This document shows positions 52,973-63,551 of a stretch of DNA of 64,000 nt, one piece after another. The first letter of the stretch is position 1, and each line of letters starts with the position of its first letter. The stretch lies in the NCBI RefSeq assembly GCF_024758725.1, contig NZ_CP096972.1:1284001-1348000 (forward strand), read 5' to 3'. The notes beneath the pieces are model-generated. The model had not been told where the DNA came from. It ran no database searches and saw nothing but the letters and a program-made list of their open reading frames with translations. Both the position numbers and the translations under genes were made by a program. This stretch comes from Sphingomonas sp. SUN039 (GTDB taxonomy: Bacteria; Pseudomonadota; Alphaproteobacteria; Sphingomonadales; Sphingomonadaceae).

Positions 52973-54118
52973 ATGAAGATGTTACTGAAGGCGCTTTTCC
53001 CGCTTGTGGTCATCTGCCTGTCGCTTGCTGCCGCACCTGCTTCCGCGGGCGAGGCGCGAAAATCGATATTTGGAAAACTTCTGGATGGTCGCGTCGTGGT
53101 GGCGGTAACGCTTACCAATTTGCGCGGCGTGTCTGCCAACGTCATCGCTTACGGCGCAAGTTTGCAGTCATTGGTGATGCCGGATCGAAAAGGCAGGAAA
53201 GCCGACGTTGCACTGGGCTATGACAATATCGGCGACTATCTCTCTAAGCCGCAATATTTTGGCGCGACTGTCGGCAGGTTCGCCAATCGCCTCGCCGCAG
53301 GCCGCTTCAGCCTAGACGGGCAATCCTTTCAGACCCCGATCAACAACGGCAAGAATGCACTGCACGGCGGCACCATCGGCTTCGACAAGGTTTTATGGGA
53401 CGTCGTATCCGTGAAGAGCGGCCCAGTCTCATTGGTAACGCTGCGCTACGTCAGTCCGAACGATGACCAGGGCTACCCTGGAACGATGACTGTCAATGCA
53501 ACCTATTCGCTCGACGAGCGCAACAATCTGACGATCGACTATACAGCAACTACCGACCATACGACGATCGCCAACATTACCAACCATGCTTATTGGAATC
53601 TGTCCGGTGAAGGTTCTTCGAATGGCGCAATGGGTTTAATCGTCACAATCCCGGCCAACACTTATTTGCCCACCGACGACGGGGCGATCCCTTACGGAGA
53701 GGCTAGGTCCGTTGCAGGCACCCCCTTCGATTTCCGTACCCCTCGCGCTGTGGGCGACCGAGTCCGCGACGTGCGTGAAAAGCAGATCGGCTGGGCACGT
53801 GGCTACGACCACAACTGGGTGATTGGACGGAAAGTTACGCCCGAGCAGCACCTGATGGCCAAAGTTTACGACCCGACCTCAGGGCGTGGCTTTGAGTTGT
53901 GGTCGAACCAGCCGGGGCTACAGTTTTATTCGGGCAACTTCCTCGATGGTACGACCAGCGGCAAAGCAAAGAAGGTCTACCGCGAAGGTGATGCCATCGT
54001 GTTGGAACCACAGATATTCCCCGATTCTCCCAATCAGATTGGATATCCAAACGCCCGGCTCGAACCTGGTCAGACCTACCACAACTCCATAACCTACCGT
54101 CTGACTACCCTGCGCTGA
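52973..54118 (+). CDS. Exported aldose 1-epimerase (mutarotase)
   Basis: A 381-residue protein from ATG 52973 (AAGGAAAAGAGG site). Signal peptide ALFPLVVICLSLAAAPASA. Galactose-mutarotase motifs: GASLQSLVMPDRKGRKADV, GRFANRLAAGRF, NALHGGTIGFDK (catalytic His), NITNHAYWNLSGEG, RGYDHNWV and the Glu near IVLEPQIFPDSPN. It interconverts anomers of sugars freed by the upstream GH1 enzyme, likely in one transcript. It is the intact paralogue of the decayed gene at 61182. A longer upstream frame is rejected because the signal peptide begins at 52973. Confidence 0.88.
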   Translation: MKMLLKALFPLVVICLSLAAAPASAGEARKSIFGKLLDGRVVVAVTLTNLRGVSANVIAYGASLQSLVMPDRKGRKADVALGYDNIGDYLSKPQYFGATVGRFANRLAAGRFSLDGQSFQTPINNGKNALHGGTIGFDKVLWDVVSVKSGPVSLVTLRYVSPNDDQGYPGTMTVNATYSLDERNNLTIDYTATTDHTTIANITNHAYWNLSGEGSSNGAMGLIVTIPANTYLPTDDGAIPYGEARSVAGTPFDFRTPRAVGDRVRDVREKQIGWARGYDHNWVIGRKVTPEQHLMAKVYDPTSGRGFELWSNQPGLQFYSGNFLDGTTSGKAKKVYREGDAIVLEPQIFPDSPNQIGYPNARLEPGQTYHNSITYRLTTLR

Positions 54119-54484
54119 TCCGTCGAACGTCCGCTGAGGCCACCCGCCTCGCCGAATCCTGCCAACCAGCAACCAGCCGCATTCTGTTCGTAGCGCGTGG
54201 CAATCGTGGATGTGAATGAACGGCAGCTGCCAAGAGGTTGTGTGACCCTTCCGAACGACCGCAATGTTGGCGATAGCCGCCGAGCAACTACGCGCGTCCA
54301 AAGCTGTCAACCAGAGCGCCCCGCCGATATCCCTAGAGTTGACCGTCGCATCGGCTTTCCCCGCCGCAACGATCCCGCAGAGTTCGAGGCCGATCCGCTC
54401 ACCCCGCGCGACCGGTGCCTGCGCGCCAACTCCCGCTCCCGATGCGGCAAAGACAAGTGTTGAGACGACATGGCTCAAACGCAT
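54119..54484 (-). pseudogene. Remnant of an exported-protein gene downstream of xylA
   Basis: ATG 54484 has a good GAGGAAGG site and begins with a signal peptide, MRLSHVVSTLVFAASGAGVG. It lies 10 nt after the xylA stop, exactly as a next operon gene should. The following residues match no family I know, and the frame continues about 200 nt antisense into the end of the epimerase gene. I therefore read it as the 5' part of a lost gene, cut at a rearrangement junction with the catabolic cluster. It could instead be an intact novel gene overlapping its neighbour. Confidence 0.45.
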
Positions 54485-54494
54485 CGCGCCTTCC

Positions 54495-55811
54495 TCAGGT
54501 GTAGCGGGTGATGATGTTTTCGAGATATTCCTGACGGCCCGACTTCGGTTTCGGACTGACGCCATCGGCGACAGCCGCATCGGAGAGTGCCTCGAGGCTG
54601 GTCGAGCCATCGAGGATCGCCTTGCCGACACCCGATTTCCAGCCTGCATAGCGGTCCGCGACAAAGCCCGAGAGTTCGCCGGCTTCGATCAGAGCTGCCG
54701 CGTTGAGCAACCCGCGTGCGAGGACGTCCACCGCGCCGACATGGCCGTAGAACAGATCGACCGGGTCGATGCTCTGGCGACGCACCTTCGAATCGAAATT
54801 GTTGCCGCCGGTGCCGAGACCGCCGCCCTGCAGGATGTAGTAGAGCGCCGTCGTGATTTCGCGGACATCATTGGGAAACTGGTCGGTGTCCCAGCCGTTC
54901 TGCGGATCGCCACGGTTCATGTCGATCGACCCCATAATGCCGAGGCCGACCGCGCTCGCGATCTCGTGTTCGAAGCTGTGGCCCGACAGGGTCGCGTGGT
55001 TTGCCTCGATGTTGACCTTGACCTCTTTCTCGAGGCCGTGGTGCAGCAGGAAGCCATAGATGGTGTCGACGTCGAAGTCGTACTGGTGCTTGGTCGGCTC
55101 ATGCGGCTTGGGTTCGATCAGGATCGTGCCCTTGAAGCCGATCTTGTGCTTGTGTTCGACGACCATCTTGAGGAAGCGGCCGAGCTGCTCCTTTTCATGG
55201 CGGATGTCGGTGTTGAGAATGGTGTCATAGCCCTCGCGACCGCCCCACAGCACATAGTTTTCGCCGCCCAGACGGTTCGTCGCGTCGAGGCAATGGCGCA
55301 CCTGCGTCGCGGCAAAGCGTACGACTTCGGGATCGGGGTTGGTCGCGCCGCCCGCCATGTAGCGTGGGTGACTGAACAGGTTCGCGGTGCCCCAAAGCAG
55401 CTTGATGCCGGTCTCGGCCATCTTCTTTTCGAGATTGTCGACGGTGACGGCAAAATTGGCGACGTGCTCCTGAATTGTGTGGGCCTGTGCCATCGCATCG
55501 ACGTCGTGGAAGCAGAAATAGGGCAGGCCGAGGCGGGTGAAGAACTCGAAGGCTTCGTCCATCTTGTGGTCGGCCGCCGCCTGGTCGAGCGCGCCGCCGT
55601 GCCACGGGCGGTTGAACGTGCCCGCGCCGAACACGTCGAAGCCGTCCCAGCAGAATGTATGCCAATAGCATACCGCCATGCGGAGGTGCTCTTCCATGGT
55701 CTTGCCCATGACGACACGCGACTTGTCGTAATAACGATAGGCGAGCTGGCTGGTCGCTTCGGGTCCCTCGTATTGGATCGGCGCGATATCGGCGAAATAA
55801 CTGGCGGGCAT
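54495..55811 (-). CDS. xylA: Xylose isomerase
   Basis: A 438-residue class II xylose isomerase (D-xylose to D-xylulose, also glucose/fructose). Signature segments: [27 protein letters not shown] (catalytic His), [14 protein letters not shown] and the metal-binding [18 protein letters not shown], plus GSIDMNRGD near the end. Full length. Its ATG shares a base with the xylB stop (TAATG), so translation is coupled. It is the last intact gene of a six-gene minus-strand sugar operon. Confidence 0.95.
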   Translation of the reverse strand: MPASYFADIAPIQYEGPEATSQLAYRYYDKSRVVMGKTMEEHLRMAVCYWHTFCWDGFDVFGAGTFNRPWHGGALDQAAADHKMDEAFEFFTRLGLPYFCFHDVDAMAQAHTIQEHVANFAVTVDNLEKKMAETGIKLLWGTANLFSHPRYMAGGATNPDPEVVRFAATQVRHCLDATNRLGGENYVLWGGREGYDTILNTDIRHEKEQLGRFLKMVVEHKHKIGFKGTILIEPKPHEPTKHQYDFDVDTIYGFLLHHGLEKEVKVNIEANHATLSGHSFEHEIASAVGLGIMGSIDMNRGDPQNGWDTDQFPNDVREITTALYYILQGGGLGTGGNNFDSKVRRQSIDPVDLFYGHVGAVDVLARGLLNAAALIEAGELSGFVADRYAGWKSGVGKAILDGSTSLEALSDAAVADGVSPKPKSGRQEYLENIITRYT

Positions 55812-57268
55812 TATGCTGTCTCCGTGAAGCTGGATTTGAGTGTCGAATAAAGGTGGCGGAAGGCGGGTCGCCGCGCCGCAAAGCGGTCCGTCAGACGTTC
55901 GTCGGGTTCGACGATGTCGATGATCGGCGGCGGGGTGCAGACGTCTTCGATCGCGTCGGTACCCAGACCGAGGCGGGCGAGGCGCGCTGCGCCGAACGCG
56001 GGGCCGACTTCGCCGCCGTCACGATAGATAAGCGGGCGGCCCAGCGCCGACGCGAGGATCTTGCCCCAATAGGCGGAGCGTGCGCCGCCGCCGATGACCG
56101 TGATCGTGTCGAGCGTGGCACCGCTGTCGAGCAGCGCGTCGAGGCCGTCGCGAAAGGCAAAGGCGACGCCCTCGAGCACAGCCTGGCCGAGCGCCGCAGC
56201 GTCCGTTTCATGCGTCAGGCCGAACATAACGCCCTTGGCATCGGGGTCGTTGTGCGGGGTGCGCTCGCCCGACAAATAGGGCAGGAACATCTCGGTCGTC
56301 GTCGGCATGCCGCGCGCCTCGACCAGCGCGAACAGGCTGCCGGCATTCTCGACACCGCACAGCCGCGCGGCCCAGTCGACGCAGCTTGCCGCGCTCAGGA
56401 TGACCGACATCTGGTGCCAGCGATTGGGCAGCGCGTGGCAGAAACTGTGGACACCGCCCGCCGGATTGGGGCGGTAGCCGTCGTTGGCGAGAAACAGCAC
56501 GCCCGAAGTGCCGAGCGACAAAAACGCATCGCCGGGGCGCACGACGCCGACTCCGATCGCGCCTGCCGCATTGTCGCCGCCGCCCGCTACCACCGGCACG
56601 CGGGTCATGCCCCAGGCTTCGGCAAGCTCGGCGCGGAGCTGGCCGGTGACGGCAGTACCCTCGAACAGGGTCGGCATATGCGACCGGTCGAGCCCGGTTG
56701 CAGTAAGCATCGTATCCGACCAGTCGCGCGCCGCGACGTCGAGCCACAAGGTGCCAGCGCTGTCCGACATGTCCGACGCAGTGTCGCCGGTCATCCGCAG
56801 ACGGACATAGTCCTTGGGCAGCAGCACCGTTTTGGTGGCCGCAAAAACTTCGGGCTCGTGCGTGCGCACCCATTGGAGTTTGGGTGCGGTGAAGCCGGGC
56901 ATCGCGCGGTTGCCGGTAATCTGGCCCAGATCAGCGACGCTGGCTTCGAGATCCGCGCATTCGGCGCCACTGCGTCCGTCGTTCCAGAGGATCGCCGGGC
57001 GCAGCGCCTGCATGTTTTTGTCGAGCAGTGTGGCGCCATGCATCTGCCCGGCAAGGCCGACGCTTTTCACCTGCGCCCGCAAATTGGGGTCGAGGCTGGC
57101 GACAGCGCGATTGGTCGCGGCCCACCAGTCAGCAGGGTGCTGTTCGGACCACAAGGGATGAAGGCGAGAAATTGCGAGAGTCGCACTCGCCTGATCGACA
57201 ACCGCGTCATCGTCATCGACAAGCACCGCTTTAACGCACGACGTTCCGACATCGATACCCAGATACAT
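55811..57268 (-). CDS. xylB: Xylulokinase
   Basis: A 485-residue FGGY-family kinase phosphorylating D-xylulose. It starts [20 protein letters not shown] (phosphate-1 motif). [13 protein letters not shown] follows, then [19 protein letters not shown] and [18 protein letters not shown] in the C-terminal domain. It is coupled to xylA and starts 7 nt after the dgoA stop. The product xylulose 5-phosphate enters the pentose phosphate pathway. Confidence 0.93.
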   Translation of the reverse strand: MYLGIDVGTSCVKAVLVDDDDAVVDQASATLAISRLHPLWSEQHPADWWAATNRAVASLDPNLRAQVKSVGLAGQMHGATLLDKNMQALRPAILWNDGRSGAECADLEASVADLGQITGNRAMPGFTAPKLQWVRTHEPEVFAATKTVLLPKDYVRLRMTGDTASDMSDSAGTLWLDVAARDWSDTMLTATGLDRSHMPTLFEGTAVTGQLRAELAEAWGMTRVPVVAGGGDNAAGAIGVGVVRPGDAFLSLGTSGVLFLANDGYRPNPAGGVHSFCHALPNRWHQMSVILSAASCVDWAARLCGVENAGSLFALVEARGMPTTTEMFLPYLSGERTPHNDPDAKGVMFGLTHETDAAALGQAVLEGVAFAFRDGLDALLDSGATLDTITVIGGGARSAYWGKILASALGRPLIYRDGGEVGPAFGAARLARLGLGTDAIEDVCTPPPIIDIVEPDERLTDRFAARRPAFRHLYSTLKSSFTETA

Positions 57269-57275
57269 GATTCCA

Positions 57276-57938
57276 CTACGCCTTCTGTTGGGATCTGGGT
57301 CGAGGTTGTGCGGCCGCTGACCATGCCATCACGAGACCTGCTACCTTCGCGGCAACCGCGTCCGCGTCGTCACCCGGTCGATAAACGGCGCCCCCAACGC
57401 CCAGCCCTTCGGCCCCAGCCGACAGCCAAGCCGCGAGGTCCGTGGAATCCGTACCGCCTACAGCCCAGAGTCCGATCCGGCGGTCGATAACCTCACGCAG
57501 CGCTTTGAGATAGGCGGGCGACATCGCGGACGCCGGGAACAGTTTGAGGTGTCGCGCACCCGCGCCGATGGCGGCGAAGGCCTCGCTGGCCGTCAAGAAA
57601 CCCGGCATGACCTCCAGCCCGGCCGAAATACCATGAGCAATGACCTCCGGGTTGGTGTTCGGGGTCACCATCAACTTCGCACCGGTTGTGACGAGGCGAT
57701 CTACCGAGGCCAGGTCGATCACGGTTCCCGCCCCGATTAGCGCCCGGTCCCCGAAGGCGGCCTGCATCGCGGCGATGCTGGCGAACGGATCGGGCGAGTT
57801 GAGAGGTACCTCAATCAGCCGGATGCCCGCGGTTACCAAAGCATCGGTAATTGATATGGCCTCAGCGGGTTTCAGGCCGCGCAAGATTGCCACGATCGGT
57901 GGCGCACCGCTTGCCAGTACCTCGTCAATGGTGCGCAT
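57276..57938 (-). CDS. dgoA: 2-dehydro-3-deoxy-6-phosphogalactonate aldolase
   Basis: A 220-residue class I aldolase of the KDPG/KDPGal family, from ATG 57938 (MRTIDEVLASGAPP). IVAILRGLKP, IEVPLNSPDP (catalytic Glu), IGAGTVID, VTPNTNPEV and the Schiff-base Lys in HLKLFPASAMSP align closely with E. coli DgoA. The PLNSPDP segment favours DgoA over Eda. It cleaves KDPGal to pyruvate and glyceraldehyde 3-phosphate. It overlaps dgoK by 14 nt. Confidence 0.87.
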   Translation of the reverse strand: MRTIDEVLASGAPPIVAILRGLKPAEAISITDALVTAGIRLIEVPLNSPDPFASIAAMQAAFGDRALIGAGTVIDLASVDRLVTTGAKLMVTPNTNPEVIAHGISAGLEVMPGFLTASEAFAAIGAGARHLKLFPASAMSPAYLKALREVIDRRIGLWAVGGTDSTDLAAWLSAGAEGLGVGGAVYRPGDDADAVAAKVAGLVMAWSAAAQPRPRSQQKA

Positions 57939-58827
57939 CGAGCAACTCCAGTCCGAGCCTTGCACATGCGTCGCCGTCCATGGCCCGTGCCGCGACGCCG
58001 AAACGACGAAGGGCTTGCTTGTAGCGCGCGGTCAGATCGGCGGCACCGATCAGGATTACAGCGTTCGGCAGACCATCGGCGTCACGCAGGTCGGCGATTT
58101 CGTTGCCGATCACAAGCCCCGACAGAAACCCGAGCGCCCAACTCGCTGACCGGCCGCCGCGCAGTTGCAGCGCGCGCGCTTCGAACAAGGAACCGACAAG
58201 ACCCGCGCCGCTCGCCGCCCGGTCGATGCCGTCGGCAAAACCTAGTGGCTCGTCGGCAGGCGTTTCGGGACTGCCCAAATTCAGGAGCGTCGAGGAACCG
58301 CGAAGCAGGGCGAATAATTCGCCTGACAGGCATGTCCGGAAATCGACAATCTTCCCTTGTTCAATCCGCACCCATTTGCTGTGCGTGCCCGGTAGCACGA
58401 AGCGAATGTTGCAGTCGCGCATGCCGGGATCGATCGCCAGCGCCCCGAAAATCTGCGTCTCTTCGCCGCGCATGACATCAGGACCGCTTTCGCCACTGGT
58501 GCAGGCCATACCTGGCGCGATACGCAGCGCGGCGCCGTCGAACTCGAACGCATGGATCGCCCTTGCCCAGTCATCCGCCCCTGCTGGACAGTCGATGTAG
58601 GGAGTTTCGTGCAACCCGTTCCGCGCGCCCGCCATGCCGCATAGCGTAATGGCGACTGGGGAGCCATTCACCACCCATGGGGCAAGGGCCTCGCGCAGCG
58701 CTTCGGCGGGCGTGCCCGGCAGCGCGCCGATGCCCGGGCCATCACGTCGTTCGGTGACGCGAGCTTCCTGCACACGGTAGAGGCGAAGATGGCTGGTCCC
58801 CCAGTCCCCGATCGCCCGCCACGTCAT
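57925..58827 (-). CDS. dgoK: 2-dehydro-3-deoxygalactonokinase
   Basis: A 300-residue sugar-acid kinase of the DgoK family. AIGDWGTSHLRLYRV is the N-terminal phosphate loop. LCGMAGARNG, VMRGEETQIFGAL, FVLPGTHSKWVR and TCLSGELFALL match E. coli DgoK in order. It phosphorylates 2-keto-3-deoxygalactonate to the DgoA substrate. Its ATG overlaps the SMP-30 stop by 4 nt. The galactose dehydrogenase and DgoD-type dehydratase of this route are not in the window. Confidence 0.87.
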   Translation of the reverse strand: MTWRAIGDWGTSHLRLYRVQEARVTERRDGPGIGALPGTPAEALREALAPWVVNGSPVAITLCGMAGARNGLHETPYIDCPAGADDWARAIHAFEFDGAALRIAPGMACTSGESGPDVMRGEETQIFGALAIDPGMRDCNIRFVLPGTHSKWVRIEQGKIVDFRTCLSGELFALLRGSSTLLNLGSPETPADEPLGFADGIDRAASGAGLVGSLFEARALQLRGGRSASWALGFLSGLVIGNEIADLRDADGLPNAVILIGAADLTARYKQALRRFGVAARAMDGDACARLGLELLDAHH

Positions 58828-59696
58828 GGCGAAAGCCTTGCTGTCGGGAGCGCATTGCCCGCCACCGGGGCTTCAAAGGCGAATAGTCCGCCGGCCAGTG
58901 GCTGCGCCGCCGATGCTGCCGCATCCAGGCCGACACGCGCCGTCGTAACATAGGCAGTTTTATAGTCCGCGCCGCCAAAGGCGATCTTGGTTACGCGTGC
59001 GCACGGCAGCGCGACCGTCGTGAGCAACGTGCCGGTCGGCGCATAGCGGCGCACGCCCCAGCCGTCCCAGAGCGCGACCCACAGACAATCTTCGCTGTCG
59101 AGCACCACGCCATCGGGATGGCCGTCGGCCTCGGTCAGCTGCAGGAAGACCTCCCCGCTTGCAATGCTCGGCCCGTCCCCGATGGTATAGCGCCAGATCG
59201 TGCGGTTGCCCGAATCGACATGATAGAGCGTGCGGCCGTCACGGGTAATCGCAGGGCCGTTGGTCACGACAGCCTCGCCACCGAGCCGATGCAACCGGCC
59301 GCGATCGAGGCACCAGAGCGCGCCAGTCGGCTGGCGCTCCTCGTCGTCCATTGTGCCGAACCACAACCGGCCCTTCTCGTCGACGGTCGCGTCGTTGGTT
59401 CGGTTATGCGCTGGCATGGGGATTTCGGCGACTATGGTACGAGACGTGCCGTTACGCTCGACAGACAGGATGCGGTTGCCGGATCCAATCAACAGCGATC
59501 CGTCGCTGGCCGGAACAACGAAACTTGGCTGTCCGCCCAATTCGATCGTTTGCTGGCTTCCCGACACCGGCTCATGGTGATGGAGGCGACCGCCTTTTAT
59601 ATCGACGAATTTCAGTGCAGCCTGTTCGGCGTGCCAGGCCGGGCCTTCGCCAAGCAGTGCGCCAAGCGGCCAGACGAGACGCAACTCGATGCTCAT
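58824..59696 (-). CDS. SMP-30/gluconolactonase family sugar lactonase
   Basis: A 290-residue six-bladed propeller of the regucalcin family. The metal ligands are visible as the Glu in LLGEGPAWH, the Asn in PAHNRTNDATVDEKGRLW and the Asp in GHPDGVVLDSEDCLW. It would hydrolyse aldonolactones (xylono-, galactono- or arabinonolactone) formed by an aldose dehydrogenase. Position between the permease and dgoK fits either sugar acid route in this cluster; specificity cannot be read from sequence. Confidence 0.83.
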   Translation of the reverse strand: MSIELRLVWPLGALLGEGPAWHAEQAALKFVDIKGGRLHHHEPVSGSQQTIELGGQPSFVVPASDGSLLIGSGNRILSVERNGTSRTIVAEIPMPAHNRTNDATVDEKGRLWFGTMDDEERQPTGALWCLDRGRLHRLGGEAVVTNGPAITRDGRTLYHVDSGNRTIWRYTIGDGPSIASGEVFLQLTEADGHPDGVVLDSEDCLWVALWDGWGVRRYAPTGTLLTTVALPCARVTKIAFGGADYKTAYVTTARVGLDAAASAAQPLAGGLFAFEAPVAGNALPTARLSP

Positions 59697-59717
59697 GCGC
59701 GTCCAGTCGCCACAGCA

Positions 59718-61097
59718 CTAATGACCACCACTTAAGCCTTCTTCGATCGCGTGCGTCGGAGCATGGCGCGCCGCGCGTGCGAACCACAGAACGTAGATGT
59801 AGCAGGCAAGCGGCACGACGAACGCCAGCGACCGGGCACCGACCGGCACGCTGTCGGCGAACATGTCAATCACTGCCCCGTACAGGATAGAGATGAAGCC
59901 GCCGCCACAGATTGCCATGCACATAAGGCCCGATGTCGCCGAGGCAGGTGCGCTCGACCGCTCGAGCGTCAACGTGAAGATCGTGGGAAACATGATCGAG
60001 TTGAACAGGCCGAGAAAAATCGCCGCGAGCGCGGGAACGAAGCCCATCGTCAGCGGAGAGACATGCCCGCCCGGCAGCGTCACACTCCCGCCCAGTGGCG
60101 TCGCCGCTGTGGCATAGGTTGCCATCACGATGATGCACAGGATCGAAGCGCCTGCAGCAACTATCGCCAGCATGGCGGTGGCAGGAATGCGGCGAAGCAG
60201 CACGCTGCCCCCAAAACGCCCAACCATAGCGAGCAACATGAAAACAGGCGCGACATAGCCGGCGATCTGTGAGGGAATATCGAGGATTTGAGGCTGTTCG
60301 AGGAAGAAAATCATGCCCGAAATGACGCAGACCTCCGCCCCGACATAAAGGAAGATCGCAACCGCGCCGAGATTGGCCCAGCGCGACTTTAGCGCGGACA
60401 AGGGCGATTCGACCTTATCGGGAATGGCCGGAGCGTGGTCCGCTATCGTCTTGCGGACCAGAAATACCGCGCCGATGAATACCGCAAGCGCGACGGCGAT
60501 GAGGAAATAGACTTCGGTTACGAACGACAGGCCCTCGGTCTTCAGCGCATCGGTCAGCACGACGTCCTTTTCGAACAAGTCGCCTTTGAGCAGATAGGTC
60601 GCGCCGAAAATCCCGCCGACATAGGCACCCAGCGAGTTGAACGCCTGGCTGAGATTGAGACGGAAGTGCGAACTCTTCTGGTCGCCCATCGAGGCAATCA
60701 AAGGGTTGGCCGCGACCTGCAACAGCGTGATCCCGGATGCGGCAACGAACAGGCCGATCAGGACGGTGACGAAACTGTGCGAAAAGCTGGTCGACCAGGC
60801 GATCAGGCACCCCGCGACCACGCCGATCAGGCCGAGGACGATCGAATTGGCGTAGCCCCGCCGCGACAGATACCAGGCCGCGGGAATCGACATCACACCA
60901 TAGGCGATGAAGAACGCGAACTGATTCAGCTGCGTCTCGAAATCGGTGAGCGTGTAGATGACCTTCATGCTCTTCACGAGCGGGTCGATTAGGTTCGTGA
61001 CGAACGCCCAGATGAAGAACAACGCGGTCACGAAAACGAGCGCGGTCGCCAGTTTCGATGACCCTTTCCCTCCGAAATCCCCCGCCGCGCTTGCCAT
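59718..61097 (-). CDS. FucP-type sugar:H+ symporter
   Basis: A 459-residue MFS protein with 12 membrane segments and the FucP/GluP layout: FIWAFVTNLIDPLVKSMKV in TM1, AAWYLSRRGYANSIVLGL in loop 2-3 and ALAAIFLGLFNSIMFPTIF in the second half. It is the first gene of the minus-strand sugar operon. Related permeases carry glucose, galactose or fucose; xylose or arabinose import is plausible here. It is divergent from the plus-strand dehydratase unit. Confidence 0.85.
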   Translation of the reverse strand: MASAAGDFGGKGSSKLATALVFVTALFFIWAFVTNLIDPLVKSMKVIYTLTDFETQLNQFAFFIAYGVMSIPAAWYLSRRGYANSIVLGLIGVVAGCLIAWSTSFSHSFVTVLIGLFVAASGITLLQVAANPLIASMGDQKSSHFRLNLSQAFNSLGAYVGGIFGATYLLKGDLFEKDVVLTDALKTEGLSFVTEVYFLIAVALAVFIGAVFLVRKTIADHAPAIPDKVESPLSALKSRWANLGAVAIFLYVGAEVCVISGMIFFLEQPQILDIPSQIAGYVAPVFMLLAMVGRFGGSVLLRRIPATAMLAIVAAGASILCIIVMATYATAATPLGGSVTLPGGHVSPLTMGFVPALAAIFLGLFNSIMFPTIFTLTLERSSAPASATSGLMCMAICGGGFISILYGAVIDMFADSVPVGARSLAFVVPLACYIYVLWFARAARHAPTHAIEEGLSGGH

Positions 61098-61181
61098 TCC
61101 GATCTTTCCTCACCCGAAACTTATTGTATTTGTATGAGTATAACGCCAAGGATTGGTGGTCAAGGAGGAGGGGAGCAGAAG
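61098..61181. promoter_or_regulatory. Divergent promoter region of the sugar cluster
   Basis: 84 nt separate the permease and the epimerase remnant. The stretch TTATTGTATTTGTATGAGTATAAC is AT-rich in a GC-rich setting and includes the -10-like TATAAC. A strong AGGAGGAGGGG ribosome site precedes ATG 61182. A regulator binding here could control both arms, but no regulator gene is in view. Confidence 0.45.
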
Positions 61182-61755
61182 ATGGCAGGTTCGCAAAAAT
61201 CCCGGTCGATGGTATTGGCGCTTTGCCTTGCGCTCGCCCACACAGGGTCTTTGCTGGCGGCAACCTCGGCGCGAGCCTCGGCTGGCAAGCTTAAGGCCGG
61301 TACCGCCATTGAGGTGAACACGCTCAGCAACGCCAAAGGACTTCCGGCGCGCACTCTGAAATACGGGGCGACGCTGCAATCTCTGGTCGCGCCCGACCGG
61401 CAGGGGCGGAAAGCCGATGTCGTTTTGGGCCAGGAAACACCCGCCGATTACGAGTCCAAGCACACCTATTTCGGCGTCACCGTCGGCTGTGCCGCCAACC
61501 GGATCGCTAATGCCCGATTTATCGGGCACGGCTACGACCATAATTTCGTGCTCGACAAAGGGCAGGCCGCCACGCCGATGCTCGCCGCACGACTCGAAGA
61601 CCCGGCCTCTGGCCGGGTTCTCGAAGTGCTGACAACCGAGCCGGGCGTGCAGCTTTACGCGCGCAACTTTATCGATGGTACAGCGGTCGGCAAGAGTAGA
61701 TCCCGGCAAACCCTATCGTCACGCGATGATCTATCGCCTGTCAGTGAGTAAATAA
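61182..61755 (+). pseudogene. Decayed aldose 1-epimerase gene (two internal deletions)
   Basis: It starts MAGSQKSRSMVLALCLALAH, with signal peptide and a strong ribosome site. It matches the intact epimerase at 52973 through GATLQSLVAPDRQGRKADV and TVGCAANRIANARF, then jumps directly to GYDHNFVLDKG. The intervening 150 or so residues with the catalytic histidines are missing. Near 61690 a second deletion shifts the frame: the typical family ending (DPGKPYRHAMIYRLS) is encoded in another frame whose TAA (61753-61755) overlaps the ATG of the dehydratase. The protein cannot be an active mutarotase. The short frame as it stands ends at 61751. Confidence 0.8.
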
Positions 61756-63536
61756 TGCCGAAACGCCGCTCCGCTGCCTGGTTCGACAACCCGGCGAATA
61801 CCGACATGACGGCGCTGTATCTAGAGCGCTATCTGAACTTCGGGCTCAGCCTCGACGAGTTGCGCTCGGGCCGCCCGATCATCGGCATTGCCCAGACGGG
61901 GTCTGACCTCAGCCCGTGCAATCGCCACCACCTCGTGCTTGCCGAGCGTGTGCGCGACGGCATCCGCGAACAAGGCGGCATACCCATCGAGTTTCCTGTC
62001 CATCCGATCCAGGAAACGGGCAAACGCCCGACGGCCGGGCTCGACCGCAACCTAGCCTATCTCGGCTTGGTCGAGGTGCTTTACGGCTATCCGCTCGACG
62101 GGGTGGTCCTGACCATCGGTTGCGACAAGACGACGCCCGCGTGCCTGATGGCCGCCGCAACGGTGAACCTGCCCGCCATTGCCCTGTCGGTCGGGCCGAT
62201 GCTCAATGGGTGGCATAAGGGCGAACGGACTGGCAGCGGCACTATCGTGTGGAAGGCGCGCGAAATGCTCAGCCGCGGCGAAATCGACGATGCGGGCTTC
62301 ATCAAGCTGGTGGCGTCGTCGGCACCTTCGACGGGTTATTGCAACACCATGGGCACGGCGACGACGATGAATTCGCTGTGCGAAGTGCTGGGCATGTCGC
62401 TCCCTGGCTCGGCTGCCATTCCCGCGCCCTATCGCGACCGGCAGGAAAATGCGTATCGCACGGGCCTGCGCATCGTCGAGATGGTCGAGGAAGACCTGAA
62501 ACCGTCGGACATCATGACGCGCGACTCATTCCTGAATGCCATCGTCGTCAATTCGGCAATCGGCGGATCGACCAACGCGCCCATTCATCTGGCGGCGATC
62601 GCGCGGCACACGGGTGTCGAGTTGGCGCTGCGCGACTGGCAGGACCACGGCCATAAAGTACCGTTGCTGGTCAACCTGCAACCGGCCGGCGAATATCTCG
62701 GCGAGGATTATTACCGTGCGGGCGGCGTGCCGGCGGTCACGAACCAGCTGATCGAAGCGGGGCTGATCCGCGAAGAGGCGATGACCGCTAACGGACGCAC
62801 TATCGGCGACAACTGCCGGGGCGTTGCCATCGAAGACGAGAAGGTCATCCGGCCCTTCGCGACGCCGATTCTGGCTGACGCCGGGTTCCTCGTTCTGTCG
62901 GGCAATTTGTTCGACAGCGCCGTGATGAAGACCAGCGTGATCTCACCCGAATTCCGCGCACGTTACCTGTCGAACCCCGCCGATCCCGATGCGTTCGAGG
63001 GACCGGTCATCGTGTTCGACGGGCCGGAGGATTACCATGCGCGCATCGACGATCCGGCGCTGGCCATCGATGCGACGACGTTGCTCGTCATGCGCGGGGC
63101 GGGACCCGTCGGATATCCGGGGGCTGCCGAAGTCGTGAATATGCGCGCGCCCGCCTATCTGCTGCGCGAGGGCGTGGCCGCGCTGCCGTGTCTGGGCGAC
63201 GGGCGGCAATCGGGCACGTCGGGGAGTCCCTCGATCCTCAACGCCTCACCCGAAGCGGCAGCGGGCGGCGGCTTGGCGCTACTGGTGTCGGGCGACAGGG
63301 TACGAATCGACCTGAAGCGCGGCACGGTCGATGTGCTGGTCGACAACGCCGAACTGACGGCGCGCCGAGCGACGCTCGAGGCAAAGGGCGGCTATCCCTA
63401 TCCGGTATCGCAAACTCCGTGGCAGGCCATCCAGCGCGAGGTTGTCGGCCAGATGGAAACCGGGGCGATCCTCGAAGGCGCCGAAGATTTTCAGCGCATT
63501 GCCCAGACCCGCGGCCTTCCGCGCGACAACCACTGA
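61755..63536 (+). CDS. xylD: D-xylonate dehydratase-type IlvD/EDD enzyme
   Basis: A 593-residue Fe-S dehydratase of the IlvD/EDD family, of the same length as Caulobacter XylD (about 590). Shared segments include [54 protein letters not shown] (cluster Cys), [13 protein letters not shown] (second Cys) and [18 protein letters not shown]. It would turn D-xylonate (or L-arabinonate or D-galactonate) into the 2-keto-3-deoxy acid. It is followed by a semialdehyde dehydrogenase, as in the Weimberg pathway. The symbol reflects closest recognised homology; specificity is unproven. Confidence 0.87.
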   Translation: MPKRRSAAWFDNPANTDMTALYLERYLNFGLSLDELRSGRPIIGIAQTGSDLSPCNRHHLVLAERVRDGIREQGGIPIEFPVHPIQETGKRPTAGLDRNLAYLGLVEVLYGYPLDGVVLTIGCDKTTPACLMAAATVNLPAIALSVGPMLNGWHKGERTGSGTIVWKAREMLSRGEIDDAGFIKLVASSAPSTGYCNTMGTATTMNSLCEVLGMSLPGSAAIPAPYRDRQENAYRTGLRIVEMVEEDLKPSDIMTRDSFLNAIVVNSAIGGSTNAPIHLAAIARHTGVELALRDWQDHGHKVPLLVNLQPAGEYLGEDYYRAGGVPAVTNQLIEAGLIREEAMTANGRTIGDNCRGVAIEDEKVIRPFATPILADAGFLVLSGNLFDSAVMKTSVISPEFRARYLSNPADPDAFEGPVIVFDGPEDYHARIDDPALAIDATTLLVMRGAGPVGYPGAAEVVNMRAPAYLLREGVAALPCLGDGRQSGTSGSPSILNASPEAAAGGGLALLVSGDRVRIDLKRGTVDVLVDNAELTARRATLEAKGGYPYPVSQTPWQAIQREVVGQMETGAILEGAEDFQRIAQTRGLPRDNH

Positions 63537-63551
63537 TTTCGGAGTATAAGC

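Noticed and set aside
54264-57490. Two long plus-strand frames (528 and 545 codons)
   Set aside because: They lie antisense to xylA and xylB, both unmistakable full-length enzymes.
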